From CAYSPT01 sp964432985 (GTDB lineage Bacteria > Muiribacteriota > CAYSPT01): a DNA stretch of 64,000 bases. The notes beneath the pieces are model-generated. The model was given only the letters and a program-made list of their open reading frames with translations, was not told the origin of the DNA and made no database searches. Both the position numbers and the translations under genes were made by a program. Below, one piece after another: positions 7,943 through 15,777 of the stretch (its first letter is position 1; every line of letters starts with the position of its first letter). The stretch spans positions 1-64,000 of the forward strand of contig CAYSPT010000007.1 of NCBI GenBank assembly GCA_964432985.1. Reading direction: 5' to 3'.

Positions 7943-10204
7943 CTATTTTTTCCCGGTGATTTTCTGAAGGATCGTGCGTAGCATGTCGGGATCGGTGACC
8001 GGCTCACGGCAAGCCTGGCCAACGCAGATGTACGCAGTGGCTTTACCGTTTATGCATGTCTTGTTCTCAGCGAGAGGGGAAACTTCGAGGATTTCCGGTT
8101 TTTCTTCCCCGGCCGGACGCAGGATGACGACTTTACCGGGTATGTATTCATTGCGTATGATTGAAAGCATGTTATTGGTGTCGTCCGCTTCCGGATCGCC
8201 GCACACTACGATTTCACACACCGGACCCTCAGCAAAATCCAGTGATGTCATCATCATGGTGTGAGCGGCCGCTACCTGCGAAACTGGTTCTTGAACCACT
8301 CTGCCGATTTGAATGGCCTTTTCTTCCAACTCCTCGCTTCCCAGAATGCGGGCAAGACGCAGAAAATTCAACATGGCCACGGAACCACCCGCGGGAATTG
8401 AACCGTCCTGCAGTTCCTTGCGGCGGGCAAGAAGCTCCTCGCCATTATCGGGGGTCATGAACAAACCTCCGTTATCATCATCCCAGAACCGGTCCAGGAG
8501 GGCATTATTAAGTCTGACTGCGGTCTTCAGGTAACGTGGAGAAAAAGTCGATTCGTACAGTTCAAGCAGGCCCCAGATCAAAAATACGTAATCGTTGGCG
8601 AGAGAAAACCGGTCGTTTTTTCCGCCGCCCGCATGATGAGTAAGAAGGTCATCTTCTCCCAGCCTGGCAGTCAGGATGTGATCCACAGCCTGTTGTGCGG
8701 CCGTCGCATAAGCGGGCTCTTCGAGAATCCGCGCGCCTTTTGCCAGGGCGGCGATCATCAATCCGTTCCAGTCGGTAAGGATTTTGTCATCTCTCAACGG
8801 CTTTACCCTCTTTTCCCTCACAGCGAAAAGTGCTTTGAGCGAGCGGTCCGTCAGTGAGGTGACCTCCTCTTCGGGAAGATCCAGTTTCACGGCACACTCC
8901 CCCAGAGAATCGGTCAGATGGATAATATTAAGGCCGGTGTTAAAAGAGGTTGCCCCATCGTTCAAAGAGGTTGCCCCATCGTTCTCTGAGGTGGCTTCAT
9001 CGTGGTAGTTGCCGATCGTTTTGATATTGAAAATCTCATTGAAAAAGCTGCTGTCATCTTTGCCGAGTACCGATTCAATCTCATTGGCACTCCAGAGATA
9101 GAACTTACCTTCAACACCTTCACTGTCCGCATCCTCCGCAGAATAGAACGCGCCTTGAGGTGAACGCATGTCCCTGAGGACATAGGTGAAGATGTCACGG
9201 GCGGTGGCTGAATACTCTTCCTTACCGGTAGCCTGAAACGCCTCGGTATACGCCATGGCCAGCAGTGACTGGTCGTAAAGCATCTTTTCGAAATGCGGTA
9301 TCAGCCACTGTATGTCTGTCGAGTAGCGGTGAAATCCGTACCCGACATGATCGTACATTCCACCCCGGCGCATGGCTTTCAATGTTTGCTCGGCCATGCT
9401 CAGCGCTTCGGTGTTGCCCGTGCGTTTCCAATAGCGGAGCAGAAAGAGAATACTGTGAGTGGAGGGGAACTTCGGAGCCCACCCGAACCCGCCGTTTGTC
9501 TTGTCAAAACGGCTGGCGAGTTGTGAACAAGCTTTATCGAGCATATCGGCTTCCAGCTCCAGCCCGGGCTCGATAACCGACACCTGCTTAAGTACGTGGG
9601 TAATCTGTTCAGCGGATTTAGTGATTTCTATTCTATTTGAAAGCCAAAACTCTCTGATCCGCGGAATCAAATCCATCAGGCCAGTCCTTCCCTGGCGGCT
9701 CATTTTAGGAATATAAGTGGCCGCATAAAACGGCCGTTTATCAGGTGTCATGATAATAGTCAGTGGCCACCCGCCGCTCTGGGTCATCATCTGGCAGACC
9801 GTCATGTACACATTGTCCACATCGGGACGCTCTTCACGGTCGACTTTCACACACACGAACACGTTATTCATCAGTTCCGCTACTAAGGGGTCTTCGAAGG
9901 ATTCCTTTTCCATGACGTGGCACCAGTGGCAGGTAGAATAACCAATAGAAAGGAAAATGGGTCTGTCCAGTGTTCTGGCAGTTTCAAACGCTTCTTTCCC
10001 CCAGGGATACCAGTTCACCGGGTTATCAGCGTGCTGAAGCAGATAGGGGCTCGTCTCATGCTGAAGACGGTTTTGGTCATGCCCTTCTTTTCCCACTGTC
10101 ATTATTGGTCCTCCCGCACTAAACAACATCCCTAGAGCCAGAATCGCTGTTACTGTCACAACCAGGTGCGTGCGCCTATGTTTTTTATTCATCGTCATTC
10201 CCAT
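7943..10204 (-). CDS. Exported YyaL/DUF255 family thioredoxin-fold and (alpha/alpha)6 barrel protein
   Basis: About 753 residues. After an N-terminal signal-like segment (MNKKHRRTHLVVTVTAILA), residues 45-200 form the DUF255 thioredoxin-like domain with LQHETSPYLLQHADNPV and the CHWCHVM motif at 92-95. The rest is an N-acylglucosamine-epimerase-like helical barrel with GGMYDHVGYGFHRYSTD and HFEKMLYDQ. This is the architecture of bacterial YyaL and eukaryotic SPATA20, whose activity is not established. Most relatives are cytosolic, so the signal sequence is notable. A poorly conserved loop near residue 405 consists of a 7-residue tandem repeat. GAGG lies nine bases before the ATG at 10204. It is followed by the cation transporter gene. 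Confidence 0.9.
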   Translation of the reverse strand: MGMTMNKKHRRTHLVVTVTAILALGMLFSAGGPIMTVGKEGHDQNRLQHETSPYLLQHADNPVNWYPWGKEAFETARTLDRPIFLSIGYSTCHWCHVMEKESFEDPLVAELMNNVFVCVKVDREERPDVDNVYMTVCQMMTQSGGWPLTIIMTPDKRPFYAATYIPKMSRQGRTGLMDLIPRIREFWLSNRIEITKSAEQITHVLKQVSVIEPGLELEADMLDKACSQLASRFDKTNGGFGWAPKFPSTHSILFLLRYWKRTGNTEALSMAEQTLKAMRRGGMYDHVGYGFHRYSTDIQWLIPHFEKMLYDQSLLAMAYTEAFQATGKEEYSATARDIFTYVLRDMRSPQGAFYSAEDADSEGVEGKFYLWSANEIESVLGKDDSSFFNEIFNIKTIGNYHDEATSENDGATSLNDGATSFNTGLNIIHLTDSLGECAVKLDLPEEEVTSLTDRSLKALFAVREKRVKPLRDDKILTDWNGLMIAALAKGARILEEPAYATAAQQAVDHILTARLGEDDLLTHHAGGGKNDRFSLANDYVFLIWGLLELYESTFSPRYLKTAVRLNNALLDRFWDDDNGGLFMTPDNGEELLARRKELQDGSIPAGGSVAMLNFLRLARILGSEELEEKAIQIGRVVQEPVSQVAAAHTMMMTSLDFAEGPVCEIVVCGDPEADDTNNMLSIIRNEYIPGKVVILRPAGEEKPEILEVSPLAENKTCINGKATAYICVGQACREPVTDPDMLRTILQKITGKK
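8939..9001 (-). repeat. In-frame 21-bp tandem repeat within the DUF255 gene
   Basis: Three adjacent 21-bp units, two nearly identical and one diverged, encode SENDGAT, SLNDGAT and SFNTGLN-like heptads. The repeat adds a surface loop without breaking the frame. Confidence 0.75.
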
Positions 10205-10418
10205 GGATAGTAACCTCTTTTACAGGCAATTAGTTCCTTTAAGTTGCCAGATGATTCACTTCTGATTCTACAACGTTTTTAAGGAAAGCACACAAAAAAT
10301 AATTTTTCAACTGAGGAACTTGATCATTCACTTTTGGCGTTTGGTACTATGAAGCAAATGAGCAAAATAACCTTTTTTTTTACATTAAACTGTGTGACAC
10401 AGGGAGAGGATGTGACGT

Positions 10419-10661
10419 ATGGCACGGAGGTCTAAAGCAGCACTTCCCAAGCAGGCAAAGGTCCGAGCGACCATCTATATACCGGTGGCGCTTATTGAAC
10501 GGGTCAAAAATGCAGTATATTGGACTCCCGGACTCACGGTTGCCTCACTGGCCGAGCAGGCCCTCATGCGGGCCGTGGAGAACATGGAAAATGAAAGGAA
10601 ATCACCATTTCCCCGCCGCAGAAGTGAGTTGAGACCTGGAAGACCCAAAAAGGTAGCTTGA
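10419..10661 (+). CDS. Small basic protein, probably ribbon-helix-helix type
   Basis: An 80-residue basic protein. Residues 15-50 (KVRATIYIPVALIERVKNA, then TVASLAEQALMRAVENM) resemble a ribbon-helix-helix DNA-binding fold: a short strand followed by two helices. The tail is rich in Arg, Lys and Pro (PFPRRRSELRPGRPKK). This would fit a small DNA-binding regulator or partition-type protein; no target is evident. GAGAGG sits about eight bases before the ATG. It stands alone between a leftward gene and a strong hairpin at 10692-10721. No toxin or other partner gene is adjacent, so an antitoxin role is not supported. Confidence 0.7.
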   Translation: MARRSKAALPKQAKVRATIYIPVALIERVKNAVYWTPGLTVASLAEQALMRAVENMENERKSPFPRRRSELRPGRPKKVA

Positions 10662-10691
10662 TTTGGCGTAGTATAGTCATTCTAACTTCAA

Positions 10692-10721
10692 AGCAGGACC
10701 GGATCCACATCCGGTCCTGCT
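10692..10721. terminator. Perfect 13-bp hairpin between convergent genes
   Basis: AGCAGGACCGGAT pairs perfectly with its complement across a four-base loop. It lies 30 bases past the end of the small basic protein gene and about 50 bases before the end of the convergent gene, so it can act in both directions. The T-run is weak on both sides. Confidence 0.65.
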
Positions 10722-10769
10722 CTCTATTGGCGTATAATCCGCTGGAGAATTATTAACCAGGTGGGATAA

Positions 10770-11198
10770 TCAGCCGGCGGGCGATTCCCAGACCAGTGGT
10801 TCCGGACCCGCGCCCCACAACTCCACCCGGTATGGGGTGACTACGAGTATCCCATAGTTTGGGTCATCGGGACCGCTGAAATAACCTTTCAGATGCTCGT
10901 TCCAGAAACTATGCCTCTCATGGTAATCAGTGGTAAACGTGGCAGTGCCCTGTATTTGCAGGTAACAATCAGAACTCTCCAGGCTGGTGCACCCGCAGGT
11001 CAGATGAACTTCGGGATTATCCTTGATCTGTAAAACTTTCCTGGAATTGACGAAGGTGGAAAACTTGACTGTGAGGTCCTCGTTCCCAACTGCCGAGACA
11101 TAGCGGACCCAGGGCTTTCCGTCTTCAGTGACGGTGGCGAAACAGGCCAGATGCGGTTTGCGTATTATTTCAAGGATACGCTGTTTCAAATCACTCAC
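10770..11198 (-). CDS. Pyridoxamine 5'-phosphate oxidase-fold protein
   Basis: A 142-residue split-barrel protein of the PNPOx-like flavin-binding family. The N-terminal LACFATVTEDGKPWVRYVSA and the later TFVNSRKVLQIKDNPEVHLT follow the usual strand pattern with the FMN-contacting segment. Length and layout fit the general stress protein 26 and F420/FMN-dependent group rather than PdxH itself. Two cysteines in LTCGCTSLE are extra. The reaction is unknown; probable roles are flavin-dependent reduction or detoxification. It is monocistronic, convergent with the small basic protein gene and divergent from the patatin-BamA gene. Confidence 0.85.
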   Translation of the reverse strand: MSDLKQRILEIIRKPHLACFATVTEDGKPWVRYVSAVGNEDLTVKFSTFVNSRKVLQIKDNPEVHLTCGCTSLESSDCYLQIQGTATFTTDYHERHSFWNEHLKGYFSGPDDPNYGILVVTPYRVELWGAGPEPLVWESPAG

Positions 11199-11316
11199 GA
11201 GGCAACTTCCTCTCTAAAACCTGCAAAATTCAATTAAACGTGTATGTTTTTTACTGAGGATACCATAACTTGTCACCGATATTAGGGGAAAACCTATTTG
11301 GGATGGGATTGCCCTA

Positions 11317-13539
11317 ATGTTTAATAGAAAAGCTGTTCTGACAATACTGCTTTTTCCGGCCATCATTGCCTGGTTCCCCTCTTCTCTCACCGCTTTACCG
11401 GCAAGAGTTTCGGGCAGCCGGCCCTCTGTGGGACTGGTTTTGAGCGGTGGTGGAGCCAAAGGTCTCGCACATATCGGTGTACTGAAAGTCCTGGAAGAAG
11501 CAGGAATCCGAGTGGACTACATTGGGGGAACGAGCATTGGTGCGATCATAGGTGGATTGTACGCTTTGGGGTACAAGGCCGAGACGCTCGAAGATATACT
11601 TCTTGAGCAGGATTGGGGAACCATGCTGCTCGACCCGGTAGAACGGCGGGACCTGTCCATGGCCGAAAAGGAGCAGGACGGTAAATATATCGGGCGCTTC
11701 CCTCTGAGTAAAGGGCGGATTTCCCTTCCCAAGGGCCTGGTGGCCGGCCAGAAGATAACTCTGATGCTGACCCGTCTGACCGTGCCGTTTCACCATGTCC
11801 GCGATTTCACAAAATTACCTATTCCTTTTCTCTGTATGGCCACAGATATCGAAACCGGCAAGCCGGTCGTCATGGATCACGGATTTCTTCCCGAAGCTCT
11901 ACGGGCCAGCATGTCCATCCCCTTTGTATTCAACCCAGTGGAAATCAATGGACACTTGCTGCTGGACGGCGGCATCGTCAGGAATTTTCCGGTGTCGGAC
12001 GTACAGAACATGGGAGCAGACATCGTAATCGGTGTCGATGTGGGTTCTAATCTGTACAGCAAAGACCAGCTTGCCTCGGTGGACAAGATCGTCGACCAGT
12101 GCATAAGCTTCATGAAAGACGAATCCACCCGCAATCAGCGTAAAATGTGCGATGTGCTGATCACACCGGACATTGGAGGGAGCGACACGTTTTCATTTGA
12201 TTCAATGGCCGGCATGGTGGAGCGAGGCGAGCAGGCTGCCCGGGAGAAAATGCAGGAAATCAAGAGGATAACCGGAATGTTAAGCTATTTCCCCCCCAGG
12301 CGGCAGGTAACTCCCCTCGATCCCCCCGATTTCAACAAAAAAATACCCATTCGCCAACTGGTTTTCAAAGGCCTCAAGAAGGTCTCCGAGCACGTCCTGA
12401 AGGCTAAACTGAGAATACGGGTACCGTCGGAACGCTCTGTTAAGCAAATCCAGAAGGCGGTCGACAGAGCCTACGGTACACAGTTTTTCGAGCGTCTCAC
12501 CTACCGGCTCGATCCTTTGGAGGACGGTTTCCGACTGACAATCCGGGTCATCGAGCAGAATACCCACTTTTTTAACTTCGGCGTCCGGTACGACAGCGAC
12601 ATGAAAGCGGCCTTTCTGCTCAACAACACGTTCAGAAATCCCGTGATTCAGGGCTCCCGGTTGTCGCTGGATGCCAGACTGGGACAAAATGTCCTCCTGA
12701 AGGGCTCCTTTTTCGTGCACACCGGTTGGCGGCCGGGCATAGGCTGCGGGATCAATCTTGAGGGCCACCGGTACAATATCTTCACCTATCGCAACAATAA
12801 GCGCAACGCTCATTACGAACACCGGGGATTGGCCGGGAACATCGTCCTGCAGACCATTTTTTCCAACGCCATCGTCCTGGGAGGGGGGATACAGAAGGAG
12901 TTCGACACCATTAAGCCGATCATATCGTCCGATCTCATCACCAAACGGGACGATGAGTACCTGAATTTCCTGGGATACATCAAGGTCGACACGCAGGACA
13001 GGGCGGTTTATCCTCGGAAGGGCGGCCGCTTCTACTCGGAGATCAAAGCTACTACCGACTGGCTGACTGCCAACGATCGAAACAAGCGCCCCACTTTCGA
13101 GCGGGTATTCGTGTCGTACAAAAAATCAATTCCCCTTTCAGACAAGACCACCTTCCTGGGACACTACTTTTTGGGCTCGATAGAAGGTGACGAGGTACCC
13201 GAGGAGTACCTGTTCTACTTTGGCGGTCTGGATGAGCACATCAAGCGTGATTTTCCCTTCGTCGGGTACGATTACATGCAGATTGCGGGTAAAAACGCTC
13301 AGGGTCTCCAGGCCGGACTGCAGTATGAATTCAAAACCGATACCTTTCTGATTTTCCGGAGTAATGCCGGTAAAGTGGCCGAACAACGGGATGACGTGTT
13401 CAACCACAATGACCTCTTCTACGGCTACGGCCTGACCCTGGGTTACTACAGCGTCATCGGCCCCATGGAGCTGACAGTCACCAGTAGCAGCACCGACAAT
13501 AATCCCTCCGGCTATATCAACGTAGGATACAGCTTCTAG
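11317..13539 (+). CDS. Patatin-like phospholipase with POTRA and outer-membrane beta-barrel
   Basis: A 740-residue exported protein with an N-terminal signal (about residues 1-26). The patatin domain (about 38-320) has the oxyanion loop GGGAKG (44-49), the nucleophile S73 in GTSIG and the catalytic aspartate D217 in DGG. A POTRA-like segment follows (about 345-415). The remainder is a BamA/Omp85-type 16-strand barrel ending in GYINVGYSF, with a terminal aromatic residue. This is the PlpD type Vd layout, in which the lipase passenger is carried to the outer membrane or cell surface. All lipase catalytic residues are present, so phospholipase A activity is likely. It stands alone upstream of the cyclase pair, which has its own promoter. 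Confidence 0.93.
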   Translation: MFNRKAVLTILLFPAIIAWFPSSLTALPARVSGSRPSVGLVLSGGGAKGLAHIGVLKVLEEAGIRVDYIGGTSIGAIIGGLYALGYKAETLEDILLEQDWGTMLLDPVERRDLSMAEKEQDGKYIGRFPLSKGRISLPKGLVAGQKITLMLTRLTVPFHHVRDFTKLPIPFLCMATDIETGKPVVMDHGFLPEALRASMSIPFVFNPVEINGHLLLDGGIVRNFPVSDVQNMGADIVIGVDVGSNLYSKDQLASVDKIVDQCISFMKDESTRNQRKMCDVLITPDIGGSDTFSFDSMAGMVERGEQAAREKMQEIKRITGMLSYFPPRRQVTPLDPPDFNKKIPIRQLVFKGLKKVSEHVLKAKLRIRVPSERSVKQIQKAVDRAYGTQFFERLTYRLDPLEDGFRLTIRVIEQNTHFFNFGVRYDSDMKAAFLLNNTFRNPVIQGSRLSLDARLGQNVLLKGSFFVHTGWRPGIGCGINLEGHRYNIFTYRNNKRNAHYEHRGLAGNIVLQTIFSNAIVLGGGIQKEFDTIKPIISSDLITKRDDEYLNFLGYIKVDTQDRAVYPRKGGRFYSEIKATTDWLTANDRNKRPTFERVFVSYKKSIPLSDKTTFLGHYFLGSIEGDEVPEEYLFYFGGLDEHIKRDFPFVGYDYMQIAGKNAQGLQAGLQYEFKTDTFLIFRSNAGKVAEQRDDVFNHNDLFYGYGLTLGYYSVIGPMELTVTSSSTDNNPSGYINVGYSF

Positions 13540-13617
13540 CAACACAGCTTCATAAGGTTTATTCATGAATCCCTCAGGTCCCTTCATAAAACTCCTTAAA
13601 AGAGATGAAGTATTTGT

Positions 13618-13647
13618 TTGTAATTTGCCTTGATAATTGATTATAAT
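13618..13647 (+). promoter_or_regulatory. Sigma70-type promoter of the cyclase pair
   Basis: TTGTAA (13618-13623) and a perfect TATAAT (13642-13647) are separated by 18 bases. They lie 33 bases upstream of the first cyclase gene, which has a G-rich ribosome binding region. Confidence 0.7.
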
Positions 13648-13680
13648 GAGTAATCATGGGGGAAGAGGGGGTTTATTGGG

Positions 13681-15777
13681 ATGCAGGAGATCCTTATAAT
13701 TGATGAAGCGCGAGTCATCCCTCCCGATTTCTACCGGCTGGCCAAAAACAGACTTGAAATCAACTCGTTCAACAAGTTTAATATCATCGACATCGATCCG
13801 GTTCAGGAGCCATGGGTTTTTCTGCTGGCAATGAGCGGTACGTCAGACAGACTCTATGAAGCCGCTATGCAGATCTTTGAAATTTACCCCAAATCGCTCT
13901 GTGTGGCCGTGGTCGAGCGAGACGCCGTCCCGGAGATCCAGGAATTAGGTATCATCAACCAGCTTATACTCAAGCCGGTGGACCCGGGACTTCTTCTCAA
14001 ATCCATTCAGAATACCGTTCGCACGCGGCTTTTAGATGAATCTCTCGGGTATTTAAAAAGCAATCTGAAGACGTTTACGAAATCTCTGGGAGAGATGGGT
14101 AAAGTGGAAGCCCAGCTCGATTACTACACCAAGAAGTTTCAGATGATCAGCCAGCTCATGTCCTGTCTGCTATCCACCGTTCCTTTGAAGCAGCTTATTG
14201 CCAGAGTGGGGGCATTGATGCAAAACCAGCTGCAGTGCGAGAACATCTCACTGCTTCTGTACTCGAGCAAACAGAACAATCTTCTGGGGGCCTATGGTCC
14301 CAAACCGTCATCAGAGGAATTGAACCAGGCGGGAAGCGCACTCACTTCGGGCAAGTTCATCGTCCATGCGCCGCTGCAGGAAGAAACTCCTGGGAAAGCA
14401 AGAAACACAAGACCGCCGACAGTGTTCATCCCTCTTGGTACGGCCGCTCAGAAAATGGGAGTCTTGTGCGTGCGGCGACAGAAGGATGGTCTCCCATTTA
14501 CGGAATCAGAACTAAACATCATTCTCATGATGGGTTCCCAGGTTGCTATTGCTCTTGAAGACTCGAGCATTTATGAAAAGATTCAAAAGGCCACCGACAA
14601 GCTGAAGAAAAGAGAAAAAGACATGCAGGCTCTTTATGAAATAGAAAAAATGCTCAGGGAGCAGGGGGATAATGTTTTTGGGCTGTATTCGAGTATTGCC
14701 CGCCATATCAAAGATGTTCTCAACTCTGATCTGGTAACGATTTTTACGCCTGATGATGCCGGATGTGATCTCATTAACATGGCTACTGCCGGATCACAAA
14801 TCGGGCTGATTTCATCGATACCCATCGAGAGAAGCCGGGTTGGAGCTATATGGAAGGAGGAGCAACCTGTACGTTCCAAATCGCTGGACCTGGGCGGAAC
14901 ATTCCCGAATGGCCCCGGGATTGCAATGCCGGTTAAAGGGAAGGACACCAATTTCGCTCTCATTTGCTCCTGCCGGAACCTCGGCGCTAAACCTTTCACT
15001 GATGATGAGTACCGGCTGCTCCAAACAGTGTCTCAAAAAGTTTCCACCCACGCCGAAGGTATCGAACTCGTGCAGAACATCGTGGCGAAAGAGTCGGAAA
15101 AAGCTCGTATACAGGAAAGCTTTCAGCAATATGTGTCACCAGATGTGGTGAATAAAGTGCTCGATTCCCAGGTGGAATTAGGACTTCACGGCAGCCGTAA
15201 GCCGGTTGCCGTTTTCATGTGCGGCCTGCACGATTTTCACCATTTTTACTCCAATTTTGAGCCCGAGGTGGTGGTTACCGTTCTCGAGGACTTCTTCAGC
15301 CTGGTAACGGACATCGTGTTCGAGCATGGAGGGACTGTGGACAAGTTTATTGCTGAAGTAGTCATGGCCGTGTTCGGTGCGCCGCTGAGCTCGGGAAACG
15401 ATTCCGAGCAGGCGGTGCGGGCGGCAATGAAGATCATGCAGGGAACCAGGGAACTGGTGAAGAACTGGAAGGAATGGAAACCGGAGCTCAGCTCGCTGTC
15501 GTGCCGTATGGCGGTCAACAGCGGCGAAGCAATAGCGGGGAATATCGGATCCGCCCGCCGGCTCGAGTACACTGTAATAGGTGACACCGTCAACACCTGC
15601 GCTCGTTTTAAATCCGCCGCCGGTCCCTGGCAGTTTTACATCGGAACGCAGACTGCCCGGGAAGTTGAACATCTTTTCCCGATGAAAGCTCTGGCACCGT
15701 TGACTCTCAAGGGAAAAGCGGAACCGGTTCCTGTATTCACCCTTGAAGAATACCTGTCAAAGGAGTCAGAAGCATGA
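13681..15777 (+). CDS. Class III nucleotide cyclase homologue lacking metal ligands (C2-like half)
   Basis: A 698-residue cytoplasmic protein. Residues 1-125 resemble a receiver fold that has lost its phosphorylation aspartate but keeps a K-P pair (LILKPVD). Two GAF-like domains follow (about 150-300 and 315-465), then a coiled linker and a class III cyclase homology domain (about 505-695). In that domain both metal-binding aspartates are replaced, by G515 (VFMCGLHDF) and E559 (DKFIAEVVM). The adenine-contacting K555 and D635 and the transition-state N638 and R642 (IGDTVNTCARF) are kept. Alone it should be inactive as a homodimer. The next gene overlaps by four bases and has the opposite losses, so this is probably the C2-like subunit of an obligate heterodimer. 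The adenine-type Lys/Asp pair suggests ATP as substrate. Confidence 0.9.
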   Translation: MQEILIIDEARVIPPDFYRLAKNRLEINSFNKFNIIDIDPVQEPWVFLLAMSGTSDRLYEAAMQIFEIYPKSLCVAVVERDAVPEIQELGIINQLILKPVDPGLLLKSIQNTVRTRLLDESLGYLKSNLKTFTKSLGEMGKVEAQLDYYTKKFQMISQLMSCLLSTVPLKQLIARVGALMQNQLQCENISLLLYSSKQNNLLGAYGPKPSSEELNQAGSALTSGKFIVHAPLQEETPGKARNTRPPTVFIPLGTAAQKMGVLCVRRQKDGLPFTESELNIILMMGSQVAIALEDSSIYEKIQKATDKLKKREKDMQALYEIEKMLREQGDNVFGLYSSIARHIKDVLNSDLVTIFTPDDAGCDLINMATAGSQIGLISSIPIERSRVGAIWKEEQPVRSKSLDLGGTFPNGPGIAMPVKGKDTNFALICSCRNLGAKPFTDDEYRLLQTVSQKVSTHAEGIELVQNIVAKESEKARIQESFQQYVSPDVVNKVLDSQVELGLHGSRKPVAVFMCGLHDFHHFYSNFEPEVVVTVLEDFFSLVTDIVFEHGGTVDKFIAEVVMAVFGAPLSSGNDSEQAVRAAMKIMQGTRELVKNWKEWKPELSSLSCRMAVNSGEAIAGNIGSARRLEYTVIGDTVNTCARFKSAAGPWQFYIGTQTAREVEHLFPMKALAPLTLKGKAEPVPVFTLEEYLSKESEA

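Noticed and set aside
10419..10661. Antitoxin of a toxin-antitoxin pair
   Set aside because: The ribbon-helix-helix-like protein has no adjacent small toxin gene on its strand; the next gene is convergent and flavin-fold.
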